Assembly (NCBI GenBank): GCA_021464245.1
Contig: JADCRB010000065.1
Location: 1,310,689-1,374,688, forward strand
From: Carallia brachiata
Lineage: Eukaryota; Streptophyta; Magnoliopsida; Malpighiales; Rhizophoraceae
Direction of reading: 5' to 3'
DNA: 64,000 nucleotides
Shown here: positions 25,078-36,240 of the stretch, piece after piece
Layout: every line of letters begins with the position of its first letter
How positions within the stretch are numbered: position 1 is the first letter of the stretch
Program-made: the position numbers and the translations under genes
Notes under the pieces: model-generated
The model's input: the letters and a program-made list of their open reading frames with translations, nothing else
What the model was told of the DNA's origin: nothing
Database searches by the model: none

Positions 25078-28000
25078 TTATAGTAATTTTCAAACCAACC
25101 ATTCCCTTCTTGATTAGCAGCAATAATAAGTTAGTCTGTGTGGTGTGGAAAGTGAAAATTGTAGTAGATAGATGTACTGCTGGAGAAAGAATTGTTAAGG
25201 GCTTATATTAGGATGGCCCTTGTCAATTTTCATTAATAATTCGATTTGGGGTTTTCTGTTCTGCTATCTTTTGTAAAGGCAGGACAGGAAATTTGGCAGC
25301 GGAGTGCCACTATTTGCTTGGTTAGTTGGACGGCAGCACAATTGCCAAGCAATTTCGTAATAAAGCTGTGAAGCCGCTATATATAGTCGGCCTTTAAGAT
25401 GAGTCAGTGTAGCCCTTTTTGGTTAAAGGTCTGTGTGGCAGTGTCAAATTTTAGACGGGTGACAAAATATTTTACCAGTTTTGATCTAATAAATCGTGTC
25501 TTCTTGCTACTGTCATTCTTTCTCTCTCTCTCGCTCTCTCTCTCTCGTCTGTACATATAAATACTACAACCCGTGATGAGATTTAGATTTAAATTTCAAG
25601 TTTCACTAATATAAAATGTAACTTTTTCTGCGTTGAATCCTTTTTTCTTCTTTTCTTGGTTTTGATAAAATTATGTAATATGAGTTTAATTAAATTATTA
25701 CAATTTAAATAGTCAACAAAATAATTTATTATATTATACATAAATTGGTTTAAATATAAAAAAAGGTATTTTAAAATGCAATGAAGATTGATGGAAACGG
25801 AGGCAATGAAAGAGGTGTAAAGCAATACTTAAAAAGATATATAAAAGAGCACATGCGTCTCAATAAATAATTCTGAGAACAACTTTTGACTTTAACTACA
25901 CAACGTTATTTAATATAATTAGACAGAACCATAGTCTAGACTTGCAGAAAGCATTAATACACAGGCTCACCACCTTAAAACTGAATCACTAAGCCAAAAA
26001 AACACAACAGAAAATTTTCCGTTAAATCCTCGAACATAGCCACAAATATGAAACCAGATCACCTTCTATGCACCGTGCACTTAAATTTTGTGAGTTAGGT
26101 GCACGATTTTAAGTTTAAATTCATATCACCCTTTATGCACTATGCATTTAGATTTGTGGCTTAGACACAGTTTAAGTTTTAATCTTCTTCAATGCATTTT
26201 ATATTTTAAGTATATTTTATATTTTAAGTGAGAGTCGTAACGATAAAATGTTTTTTAATACTGATTGACAAGTGGGAATCACTAAGGGCTAAGGCTCAAA
26301 ATACCATCTTATCAAATACAAAAGGAAGAGGAAAACCATCAGAATTTTTTTTTTGGTACGAAATTAACGAAGTTTTCAATTGACATCCCTAGTCAACCAA
26401 ACTAAATTGCAAAACCACCTATAAGGCTATGAAGGTTTTGTATAGACCTCGTGTCTGAGTTTTTGAATTTTCAGGCAGAGTGTCAATTTAGTTTTAGGCT
26501 TATAAAATTAAGGGTTAAATGTACTTAAATCTCATGTAGTTTATCTCATTTACATTAGAAATCATAAGGCTCTTATAATATAAATTGAAACTAAATCAAG
26601 GTAAAACGTTAAAGAGACAAATTTTAACCCTAAAATTAATTTTATTCAAACACTTGACTGATTTAACTTTGTCAAACTCAAATCATAAATGGATTATTTT
26701 TGGTTGAGCATAAGTGAATTGTCGTGTGCCGCCATATCCATATGCGGGTAGTCTATCCTCCGGAGGCCCATAACACCATAGGCTCTAGCCGTTGCCCACT
26801 TCAGAGCCGCCATATCCATGACTGGGCAGTGATTCCTTGGTAAGAATAATTTTCGTATGTAGACCGGCAGCTTCTGCTCGGCCGATCACGAAGTTAACTG
26901 TTCACATGAGAGGCAGAGGTTTAAACTTTCGTCTTTTCAAATTCCCTAACTCCCTCTAATTGTACGGGCTTTGACCCTTACAAAAAAAAAAAAAAAATTC
27001 ACATTTATCGCCGTTCGTGTGGTTTTGTTTTGTGGGAAAAAATAATGTAAACCAATTCGATTTTTATATGACAAGTCATAAGATTTGTGTGGTTTATTTC
27101 ATACAATTATAATCTTCGTATGGTTTATTTCATATGCGGGTTATTTTCGTGTGAAATCATATGATAAATCATACACTAAAAAGGTTGTGCACCAGATAGG
27201 AGAATCGAAAATTTGGACTTGATTCTTATTACAATATGTAAGCAACTGGCTCCAATTTTAGTGGAATGGGATTGGTGTTTTTGGGAAAAAAAAAATTTTA
27301 TAGGAAAACAAACATTTTTTAACGTATATTGCATAGTATTTATATTTTAAAATTTATAGTAACACCTATTTAATTTTAAATTTTAATTTTATAATTTCTT
27401 CAAAAAAATTATTTTTCCGAAAAAATGTAACACAGTTACATTTCAAAAGTAACTGGTTGCATTTTGTAGAGACATGTGGACAAATTTGTCCGGTTGCCCC
27501 ATCCAGTGCAGCAACCTCGCTCTAAATCTAAATCATATGGTATGGCGGCACAAAAATTATAATTGTAAGAAATCATATTTATGATTAAAATTTATCATAT
27601 TTACACGAAACGGTGATTTGTGTGATAAATATAATTTTCGTATGCTGTGAAAAATTATATTTATCACCGTTCAATTTTTTGCGGTTGGATTGATAAAGGC
27701 TTTCAGTTTGGGTCTTGTGATTAAATTTTTGAATGACGTGAATGGAATAAAGTATGGTGTAATCATTTGATCTCTTTGTGTTTTTTTAGATATGAAGTTA
27801 TAATAGTTTATAACAAGATTGTGAAATATTATCTCTTACTTTTTCATTTTATATTGACAAAAAAAAATAGATTTCATATTTTGAAGAGCTTTTATTTTCT
27901 TTGGTTAAAGGAACAAAACATAAAATACAGCATTGTATCATATGGCCTAGCGTAGTTTCATCGGTTCTCTAGGCCAGATTTTCTTGCCCAAGATGGAACC

Positions 28001-28919
28001 GAAACTAGCGACGACTCGGGCTCGGTCCGAGAAATTGGCGTGAAAAGCGACACCGTATTGGTGAGGTTCCACCCTCATGCCCAAGACGCACTCTAAGGTC
28101 GATAGCTTTTTTTTTTTTTTTTCCATCAAGACGTTAATTATTACATGCTATGAGTAATTCTTTCTATACTCTTTTTCATTATTAAAATCGAGATATTTAT
28201 TTTTGGGAAGTCTTAGATTTTGATTTTGAAACATTAGCAAGATCTTTAGGATATGATATTCTTAGTTTTAAACTTTTGTACTTTTTTATATATAAATTCT
28301 AAATTTTTTTAAAATTTCATTTAAATTTTAAACCTTTTGATTTCTTACTAAATCAGTTCATCTGTTAACAGAAAGTAATTAATCTATTAAAAAAATGATT
28401 ATCACCTTACAAAAATTATTTAAAAAAAATTTAAATACACTAGTTGAAAGTTTTTTCTGTTAAAAAGTATGCACTTTGCATATTTAATTCAAGTATTTAT
28501 TACTTAAAAAATATTTAATGAACATATTTATTTATGAAAAAAAATTTAATTTACGTATTTGACCTTTTTTTAACAATTTTTATCAAGTTAAACTCATTTA
28601 TTAACGGATTGACTACTTTTTACAAATGAAAAGATTGATTTGATAAAAAATTAAAAAATTTAGAACTCTAACATAAAAAAAAAAAAAAAATTTGAGACTA
28701 AAAAATATTATATCCCCAACATCCTCCAACCGTCATCACACTAAAAAGATTTGAAAATTTTCCCTTCCGGCGAAAAAGGCAACCAACAGGATCAAAATTT
28801 GCCATGAGAGGTGGTGGAGGATATTAAACCAAGTGCAACTGAAATAATTTTGTGTTAGGATCAGGTGACTGTACGGAACGGTTTCCTGACTTGGAGAGCA
28901 GCAATCACAATAATTTAAT
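25078..28919. other. 3' UTR of expansin gene, then repeat-rich spacer
   Basis: 25078-25260 is 3' UTR-like. A CT microsatellite lies at 25518-25547. A pair of about 65-bp direct repeats (TATCACC..TATGCAC.GTGCA) lies at about 26046-26180. 26697-26998 is a poly(A)-tailed retroposon-like sequence, listed separately. 27000-27700 is rich in repeated TCGTATGGTTTATTTCATA and ATTTATC.CCGTTC words and is probably a decayed repeat. 27950-28110 is an unidentified GC-rich patch. Nothing coding is supported. Confidence 0.55.
26697..26998 (+). mobile_element. poly(A)-tailed retroposon-like sequence (SINE candidate)
   Basis: A GC-richer block about 290 bases long, with words such as GCCGCCATATCCAT occurring twice and a pyrimidine-rich end (CTAACTCCCTCTAATTG...), stops at a run of 15 or more A residues at 26982-26997. 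This is the layout of a SINE or a short retrogene. I could not find a clean target duplication or a convincing pair of Pol III boxes, so the class is tentative. Confidence 0.4.
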
Positions 28920-29290
28920 TTTTTGGCAAGCACCGGTGAATGGAATGATTTAAATAAATGCTAATGGGTGTGCTAAAGGGGCACCTGGACTTGCTGAATA
29001 TGGTGGTGTTGCATGTAATGAATTTGGTCACTGGTTGTTTGGCTTTTCGGGCTCCAATTGAATCGCCATGGCTGTCAGTGAGGAATTGAGAGCGATTTAT
29101 ATGGCTCTTAAAATAGTATGGGAACGTGGAATTTAGTCGGTTATTATTGAGACCGATTCTAGTTTGGCCCTCCATAAGCTCACCAAAGATGACTGAGAGC
29201 TAGATTTTTCTAGTCTAATTATTATTATTGAGCGTAGAAAATTAATGAGCAGTTCCTGGGCATGTCTTTCGATGCACATTCTGAGGAAGT
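28920..29290 (+). pseudogene. LINE-type RNase H fragment, decayed
   Basis: The plus-strand frame reads NANGCAKGAPGLAEYGGVAC, then EFGHWLFGFSGSN, EELRAIYMALKIVWERGI and ETDSSLALHKLT. This is the order of conserved blocks in the RNase H (RVT_3) domain of plant LINEs: the NTDGA..NPG..GGGG start, the A-E-L helix, and the E-T-D-S strand. The first catalytic Asp is lost (NANG). Three in-frame stops interrupt the frame, after GSN, WERGI and KDD. It is a dead fragment with no reverse transcriptase nearby. Confidence 0.7.
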
Positions 29291-29581
29291 AAATATTTAT
29301 ACACATTTTATTGTTAACGTGGAGGTGTCCAACTTTATTTTTTTTCAGGTTTGGGCTGATCCTTTATTAGGTATTAAAAATTTGCTACTTACATATCAAG
29401 TAGATGTAACAATTTTTTTAAAAAATATGATTACGTAATTATTAGCTGGTCTTATTTATTTTTTTCTTTTAATTGTTTATTTAAAGTTTCTAGTCTTAAA
29501 AAAAAAAAAAAAAAAAGGCAACCCCACATGATCTTTTTCCAACCAACGACAGCAAAGAAAGAAGTCTGCGGATATGGCACC

Positions 29582-29640
29582 AAGATAAAGGGATAAGTCC
29601 CAAGTACTCCTATTGGCCAAACCTAATCCCACAAGGCAAT
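29582..29640 (+). promoter_or_regulatory. I-box and CCAAT motifs upstream of LHCA4
   Basis: GATAAAGGGATAAG (29584-29597) contains an I-box (GATAAG), a light-response motif of photosynthesis genes. ATTGGCC at about 29611 is an inverted CCAAT box. Both lie about 210-270 bases before the start codon. This fits a light-regulated nuclear photosynthesis gene. No clear TATA box is seen. Confidence 0.5.
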
Positions 29641-29849
29641 CTCGACCATTGGATCCACAAAATCAACCAAATCAACGCTGAAAGTTTATCAAAGAACAAG
29701 GACCACAATTCCCAAGCATTCCTTTGATATGAAACATCCGAAGTCCCAAAGAGTCGCATTTTAGCTTACAAAACTACTACAGCCGCTGTCACCGCCACCC
29801 GAATTCTTTGAGACCCATTTCCTGTGCCCGAATTCAGGTCAAGTAGGAG

Positions 29850-31257
29850 ATGGCCACCGTCACAACGCAAGCTTCAGCTGCCGTATTCCGGCCGTGCGCA
29901 TCAAAATCGAGGTTTCTCACAGGGTCTCCAAACAAACTAAACAGAGAAGTGTCCATTAAGCCAATGGCAGCTGCATCCCCTGTTTCTTTAAAAGTTGAGG
30001 CCAAGAAAGGCGAGTGGCTGCCTGGTTTGGCCTCTCCAGCTTACCTCGATGGCAGGTAATTACTTCCTCAACCCATGAACTTCCCTACGGAAACAAGTTT
30101 GGTTGACTTTACCATTTGCATTGCACCATACCATCCCGAATGTGCAGTCCGATTTAAAAAGGAAAATACAACCGTTTATTAACAATCAAATTTATAAAAC
30201 ATGTAAAATTAAAATCTAAAATTTAAACATAAAATTTAAAGTTTAGATCTTATATAATACGTGCTAACTGAAAATAATAATTTTTACTTAAAATATCAAA
30301 ATTGGTGTATTTGTTAGTAAGTAATTATATTTTATGACATCGGTTAGACGGTAACATTTGCCTACAGCGTTAGGGTGTCGACCTTTTTTATATTTTCAAA
30401 TGCTAAGAATTGGTATAGTTTACAAAGTGGGGTTTGGGAAAGTGTGTTCGTGACTTGAACGTGCGATATCATAGTCATGTCAAAAATAACTTTTTCGCTA
30501 TAGTCAGGCTGGCTCTTCAAATTTAAAGAAAAAAGCCGTATATGTTTTTCCGTGTGGACTGTGTGGTAGATTGGACCTGTAATATGAATGAGACTATTAA
30601 CTTAAAAATTTTCACATGGACAGTCTCCCAGGTGACAATGGGTTCGACCCTCTTGGGCTAGCTGAAGACCCCGAGAACTTGAGATGGTTTATTCAGGCTG
30701 AGCTTGTCAATAGCCGATGGGCGATGTTGGGGGTTGTAGGAATGCTACTGCCTGAGGTTTTGACAAAGATTGGAATCATCAATGTTCCTGCTTGGTATGA
30801 TGCTGGCAAAGCAGAATACTTCGCGTCTTCGTCAACCCTCTTCGTGATTGAGTTCATACTCTTCCATTACGTGGAGATCAGAAGGTGGCAAGACATCAAG
30901 AACCCAGGATGTGTCAACCAAGACCCCATCTTCAAGCAGTACAGCTTGCCTCCACATGAATGCGGCTACCCTGGCAGCATTTTCAACCCCCTGAACTTCG
31001 CACCCACACTTGAGGCCAAGGAGAAGGAGCTTGCCAACGGTGAGTAACACCAACAACTAGCTGATCATATTCTGGTTATAATTTTAGTTGGCTGATGATG
31101 TTATTGGCGTGCAATTGCAGGGAGATTGGCAATGTTGGCATTCCTCGGATTTGTGGTACAATACAATGTCACCGGCAAAGGACCATTTGACAACTTGTTG
31201 CAGCACATCTCTGACCCATGGCATAACACCATCATCCAAACACTGAGGGGTTACTAA
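29850..31257 (+). CDS. LHCA4: photosystem I antenna protein Lhca4
   Basis: Three exons, 29850-30055, 30624-31039 and 31121-31257, give 252 aa. Residues 1 to about 50 are the transit peptide ([16 protein letters not shown]). The mature part opens with [12 protein letters not shown], then [13 protein letters not shown], and has three membrane helices. Helix B carries E95-L-V-N98-S-R100 and helix C carries [15 protein letters not shown]. Lhca4 binds chlorophyll a/b in the LHCI belt. The Asn at position 98, in place of His, is the known ligand feature behind the red-shifted chlorophylls of Lhca4. The residue after it is Ser99 where Gly is usual (NGRWAML); E, N and R ligand and ion-pair residues are kept. 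The lineage-wide length is about 250 aa, so the gene is complete. Confidence 0.95.
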
Positions 31258-32486
31258 TCAATTGGAGATGAAATGGCGTCATGTTTACCATAAGCAAATG
31301 GTTTTTAAGCGAGATTTGGGCGTCAATGTAAAACAAGGAATCTTCAATGTACAGGGGCACTAAGATGGCCATTTGTATTATAAGTTGTATCATTTGTTTT
31401 TGTTTTCTACAAGACAAAAATCCTTCTCAACCAAGGACCTACATCATCAAGTAATTGAAAGTGTATACTTTCAATTAGGAGGTCTAGGGTTTGAAACCTG
31501 TCCCCTATCTCTTACTTATTCTCTTCTCAACGACGAACTACCATTTCTTCGACAGACAAAAAAACTTAAATATGGAACTAAAAGCCTCTTCCTAAAGAAA
31601 AAATAAAATGTGAAAGGTCTATCAGTCTCAAACTGCAACTAATAGTTGTCAAATTGCATACATTTTTGTCTATAATATATGGCTACGGTGAGATACCCCC
31701 AAACCTCGTTCCTAATACAAGCAAACTCAATTGACGTTATGAGCTGTTCATTCTGTATCCTAGAAGTTAATATATACAGCTATCAGGTTGGCTACACTAT
31801 CTCTTGATTTGCTTTCCATTTATCAAATGGTGCACACAATCTCCATCGTTGTGTCAGATGCTTTTGTTCTTCTAGCATGCCTCTCAGTAATCATAAAACA
31901 GAAACGCGTCAATTCGGTTGCTGCAAGAAGCGAACAAGAGTAGAAAAGGGCCAAAGAAATTAACCCCTAAGCAGAGAGAAATATGGACAAAAAGACTGTG
32001 ATCTACGAAGAAAAAGCTTACAAATTGAACTTAAATTTTGTGACAGTTTGGCATTTGTGACAGTTTGGTTTAGTCGGCCTTCCTTATGTTTTGCCCTCTT
32101 CCATTAACCATTTTATTATTTTTCGAGTTTGAATTTCAATCAAATCTAATTAGAAAATTGCTCGAGTTAGTTGTACTTCGAGCCTTGTGTTGACTGAAAT
32201 AACAGCACCGACATCGCGACAGAGAAACATGCAAATCCTAGCACGTCACAAATTACAAAGACCATCAAAATCCTACCAAAAGAGATACAGAAAAAGCAAG
32301 TTCAATTGCGAAATAATAATACAAGAAGAACGTTTTATTTAGTTTGTCGTCAGTAAAAGTAATTAACTAATTAACAGACAACCACATCCCTTGATGTCAA
32401 ATAAATTGACCTCAGGCGGGATTTATTCAATGACTCCAATTTCACATTTTCAGTTATCACATCGAAGTGATAAACCTTGGAAGAAA
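31258..32486. other. spacer between LHCA4 and the ligase exons
   Basis: 31258-31390 is the LHCA4 3' UTR. 31430-31610 has a B-box-like GGTTTGAAACC (about 31490) after GGAGGTCTAG and could be a tRNA-derived SINE remnant; the A box is not convincing. The remainder has mixed composition and no supported gene. The segment next to 32487 should hold the 3' UTR of the minus-strand ligase. Confidence 0.5.
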
Positions 32487-34714
32487 TTATGCGGTAACAA
32501 GTGCTGCCTGCAACTCCTGCCTGGTTAGTAGCTTAGAACATGGGCTGAATTTTGTGTTTGATAGAGCTTCAATTCCTTCCAACCCTGCAGATTGTACGGT
32601 GAACTGACTTCCAGTTGCCTTCACCGTTCGCTTGATGAAGTCCGATCTTGAAATGTAGTCCTTCATGCGGCATATAAAACCCAAATGGTTCATTGGTTCC
32701 TAGCCTGAATAGAAAGTAGATGGAATGATTAGGAGATAAAATTAGTTTAGAAAACAAAAGATTGAACCTAAGAGAGCCATTTTCAATGTCAACTTGGACG
32801 AGCAAAAGCTTTTGACCCGCAACTCTAAAAGTTTTCCATCTAAAGAACTAACTCAGTCTGGTGACTACTAGTACGTCCAGCGTATCATTTAAAATCAACT
32901 AGAACTTGTCATTCCAAACCAGGGTTCATTATGATGAGCTGAGGAGGTTTTATAGACCTGGGGTAAGCCAATGTAACCTAAACCAATCGTTCTGCCAATA
33001 AACTGCCCCAATAAACTTGAAATTCTCTTTTTCTATAGACTTGCATTCGGCCTCCTACCAGGCATCTGACTTTTCCATTCATTTCAAATGGCACCTTTGC
33101 TACCCTATGTTTTAGCCAATCGAGTGTGGACAGGTCAAATATCTCGCAACAAATGATAAGTACAAAATTAAGGTGAAAAGGACTGAAAATTTTTTTCATG
33201 TTATCACGGTCTCTCTGTTGTGCATGCCCAACTGCTTTAGAAATTGGTGCTGAATTATGGTAATTGCCATGTAAAATTGAAACTTAAAGACAATACAATA
33301 AAAAACATGAAGAAACTGTCACGCACCAGCCTGTATTTGGGAATCCGTTTTGGAAGTTTTAGGTAAGCCATGTTTGCAACCTTGAAATCCCACAAAAATG
33401 ATGTGTGATGCACCCACCGAGCTTTAGTAATGGATTGAGCATTCCCTCCAAATTTACGGTCACTAAATACATAATCTGAAAGCAAGTGGCAACAAGGATA
33501 ATATTAGAAACTCTGGGAACAATGACACGTCAAGAAACAAGGCACAACGACAATGAAAAATCAATGGCATGGAAGAACAAACCACACCAACCCCCCCCCC
33601 CCCCCCCCAAAACAAAAAAAAAAATAGAGAGATGGAACTTATTATGATTAGGCTTTGCATCCATAAGCTATCCAATGTACCCTGGTTATAACATAGATGT
33701 ATCTAACCATCGAACCTTGAGTCCCTGAAGCCCAAGCTTCTTCTATTCTCCTGGCTTCTGTACCCTCTAAAAGAAGAAGCTCCTCTCCCCATAATATGTT
33801 AAAACAAAAACTATTCACTTTATCAACACAAGTGAAGACAGTGGAAAGAATTTCACAAACTAGGAACATACAAATTTCATCCTCAATAGAATCAGATGGA
33901 TAATGACTTATTTGTTCGTTGTGTCCAACACATCCCTGGTCCCCTGTATCCAATGTCCAGGGTTTGTCTTTCCATAAGCTAAGATCTTACAATTTTCAAA
34001 GGGTGCTTTTAACAAGAAGAAGAAGGATACGCGATGAACCGCCCACAGTAGGCAGTCTGTATTCACAGACGAGTCTGGATTTGCACAGAAAACATTAAGG
34101 ACAATACTTATCTCCGCCAAGCAGAATTCAACCAAAGTTAAATGGCATGCACTTGATTTGAGAGGTTGAGTTCATCATATCTACAACATTAGCAGCTTAG
34201 CCATGAAACAACCGGAATAGTGCAGAGCAGACAATTTCATATGAAGATATATTACAAAAGTAAACCTTATCATAGGCCTCATTGTCAGATTCTCTATCAA
34301 TTACCACAGTCACAGCAGCAGGAAACAGATTTGAAAACTCCCAATAGTAAGCAGTTTTATTGCATGGACATCAATAGCTTTGAAGAAGGTCTTAATTTGT
34401 CTGCCTTTGGTAATGCATACCATGTTCAGTGCAAGAGAAACTGACATACAACAATAAAGGTTTCAAAATCCATACCGTTTTCACGAAGACGGTAATTACC
34501 AACTCCTTTAAACACCTCACCGTAGAAACCACCACTCCAGGTCATGATAGGATGAGGATATAACGTTAACCCAGGAACTGCATCCTTGCCACATATGAAA
34601 GACACGAAAATTGTCCCCTGATCAACCATAACAGTGCCACCCCCACTGTACCTCCTGATGACAGGGATTTGATCCTTCAACACCGTGTCGATTTCAAGAA
34701 GTTCAGCAGGTTTC
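32487..34714 (-). pseudogene. biotin/lipoate A/B ligase-family gene, unit A: exons 2-4 only
   Basis: Minus-strand exons 34714-34476, 33475-33327 and 32699-32487 join in frame (phases agree, GT-AG). The product starts KPAELLEIDTVLKDQIPVI, then RRYSGGGTVMVDQGTIF, DRKFGGNAQSI, HHTSFLWDF, YLKLPKR and CRMKDYISRSDF, ending ALVTA. This is the lipoate/biotin transferase-like domain of a plant family typified in memory by At3g29010. RRYSGGG and the KFGGNAQ lysine are family landmarks. The first exon, which encodes the NWLIVNDGT region, is absent; comparison with units B and C shows it was deleted at about 35758-35776. No internal stop or frameshift is seen in exons 2-4. It is therefore either a 5'-truncated pseudogene or is transcribed from an alternative first exon. 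Introns are long, and intron 2 contains an 18-base G run in the sense strand. Confidence 0.75.
33591..33608. repeat. poly-C tract (18 bases; poly-G in the ligase sense strand)
   Basis: Eighteen uninterrupted C residues on the plus strand, followed by CAAAAC and a poly-A. It lies in intron 2 of ligase copy A, about 115 bases before the exon 3 acceptor. The minus-strand RNA would carry G18. Confidence 0.95.
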
Positions 34715-34823
34715 CTGAGCATACCATAATCCATCGTCAGTTACAATAACCATGAATCAATTCAAACATAGGTAATGGCAATCCTTGAGCAGGCGAGGCC
34801 AATGTGATTGAAGAAAGCAAACA

Positions 34824-35039
34824 TTACCACGTACTTTTAGAAACCAAGAAAAGTTTCTTGGACATTTGGGTTATCGAGATCTGGAAACCAAAGGCAGCCG
34901 GCGTATCTCTGGATACTTTGGCCGGAAAAAGCAATGGCATGCTCGGCTGGGGCTTAAAATGCTTAGAATCGAGGGTTTTGAAATCATTATTATCAACGAA
35001 ATGTCTAGGGGAGAATAGTCGGCATTGGCAGATCGGCAT
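34824..35039 (-). other. conserved 71-codon open frame inside ligase intron 1
   Basis: An open frame (MPICQCRLFSPRHF... to SKKLFLVSKSTW) upstream of exon 2 is kept in unit C at 49823-50029. The only length change is an in-frame 9-base indel (the Pro-Ala-Ala stretch is missing in C). The opposite strand is also open in both copies. A donor-like GTAATG follows codon ACG-TG, and splicing there would be phase-compatible with exon 2. A better donor (GTACGT in A, GTATGT in C) would not keep frame. It might be an alternative first exon, or chance. No homologue is recognised. Confidence 0.3.
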
Positions 35040-35153
35040 ATTCTGAAACTTTGGGCCGTCCTAAATCGCCGGATTTGTCACCGGGAAAAGATGAAGGCAA
35101 CAGAAACCACCAGTACTCGCCCTCCATGAACGGCGGGTTTAGGTAGATTTTGG

Positions 35154-35352
35154 TTTTTTTTTTTTTAATTTGAGACCGTTTAGTGTCCGCTCCAATGAAC
35201 TATCTAATCTATATGGACTCGAGTAGGATTTCATAGAGTGATAAAAGTCTTCCAACAAATATTTAACTCGACTGTATTTCTAAAAATTTGAACTCAGAAC
35301 CTTTAATTGAACGGAAATAGACGCCTACCACACACACACTAGTGTTTACTGG
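35154..35352 (-). mobile_element. unit A-specific 199-bp insertion, reverse SINE candidate
   Basis: Unit C reads GATTTTGGTATCTATCT without interruption at about 50140. Unit A has 199 extra bases between GATTTTGG and TATCTATCT. The insert starts with 13 T residues. Read on the minus strand it ends in poly(A) and contains TGGTAGGCGTC and GAGTTCAAAT, which resemble diverged Pol III A and B boxes. The flanks TTTTGG and TACTGG could be a decayed target duplication. Confidence 0.5.
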
Positions 35353-35757
35353 TATCTATCTAGCATCATTCTCCACTCCATGACAGACCGGCGACGCCCT
35401 CTCGCCAACAGAGGCGGCTCAGGCGGGAGGAAAGAGAGGAGGAGATAGAAACTAAAACGACGATATTACCACTACTAGAACTTTACCCGAGAAAGCGAGC
35501 CCTTCGTATTCTGGGGGTCTTCAAAGTCATTTTCAAACTGCAGAGTTTCCATCTACAACCTTAATTATCAGAATCCGTTCGGTCCGAAATTTTTAATTCA
35601 TGTAATAAAATAAGAAGCCCACAAAAACGGGGAGAAAGCTCCTAAAACAAAAGAGGCGTCTTGGTAGATAAACGAAGATTTGTTAATGAATTTTGCAAGC
35701 CATGGAATCAGGAAGTAGCAAGAAAAAGAAACAAGCAACAGTACGAAAGATAAGTAT

Positions 35758-35776
35758 TAAAAAAAAGCAACAGCCC
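35758..35776. other. deletion junction that removed ligase exon 1 from unit A
   Basis: Up to the run of A residues at about 35760 the sequence follows units B and C (AAGATAAGTATTAAAAAAA). From TGGCCCTTCTGTCA (35777) it follows unit C again at about 51456. In between, C has about 715 bases that hold exon 1 and its upstream region. In A this is replaced by about a dozen bases (GCAACAGCCC). Confidence 0.7.
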
Positions 35777-35829
35777 TGGCCCTTCTGTCACCGAATTCAG
35801 AATCCTCTCGAGATTACTATCCTTTTCAC

Positions 35830-36240
35830 ATTTCCAACAGTAGTGTCCAGTGCTGGCGCCGCCGTGCTGACCACCACAAATAGTGCGGTTAAGAATGTTG
35901 GAAATGGAACCGTCGGAGCCACAAGCGCACCCTCAACAAATGGTGCAGTTGCTGCCCTCGTTGCTTGTGACGAGGTTGCCGGCATTCCGTCCGCTGCGGC
36001 CAGTGTAGCTGATGTCGCCTCTAAAGCTATCCCTGTTGCAATCTCCAACTTTGAAGTCGCTGCCACTCATCCTGCCGGCTGTGGTGCCGCCGCCCCCTCC
36101 CCGTCCTCCACCTTCCCCTCTGGTTCTGATGCGTTGGGCCACTGTGGCTATTTTCGGTTTTGGATGCATTGCTGTGTATAGGTGTTGGTTTTTGAGACTG
36201 CAGTTGTACTATGATTATGTTCTGTTTATGTTTTTTTATA
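35830..36240. repeat. GC-rich module, unit A copy
   Basis: A GC-rich block shared by units A, B (43790-44120) and C (51480-51840). The plus strand is open for 100 or more codons and reads as an Ala/Val/Thr/Ser-rich sequence (TFPTVVSSAGAAVLTTTNSA...). The minus strand is open too. Frames are not kept between copies, so coding is doubtful. An AT-rich tail follows (36240-36620). Origin is unknown; a 5' part of a LINE or an old captured gene are possibilities. Confidence 0.45.

Noticed and set aside
34804..35046. Plus-strand 80-codon frame conserved in unit C
   Set aside because: It is the mirror of the minus-strand frame; both being open is better explained by composition, and the minus strand has the gene context.
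35693..36181. 162-codon plus-strand frame starting MQAMESGSSKKKKQ
   Set aside because: It spans the deletion junction in unit A and has no counterpart frame in B or C, where the same start runs into ligase exon 1 on the other strand.
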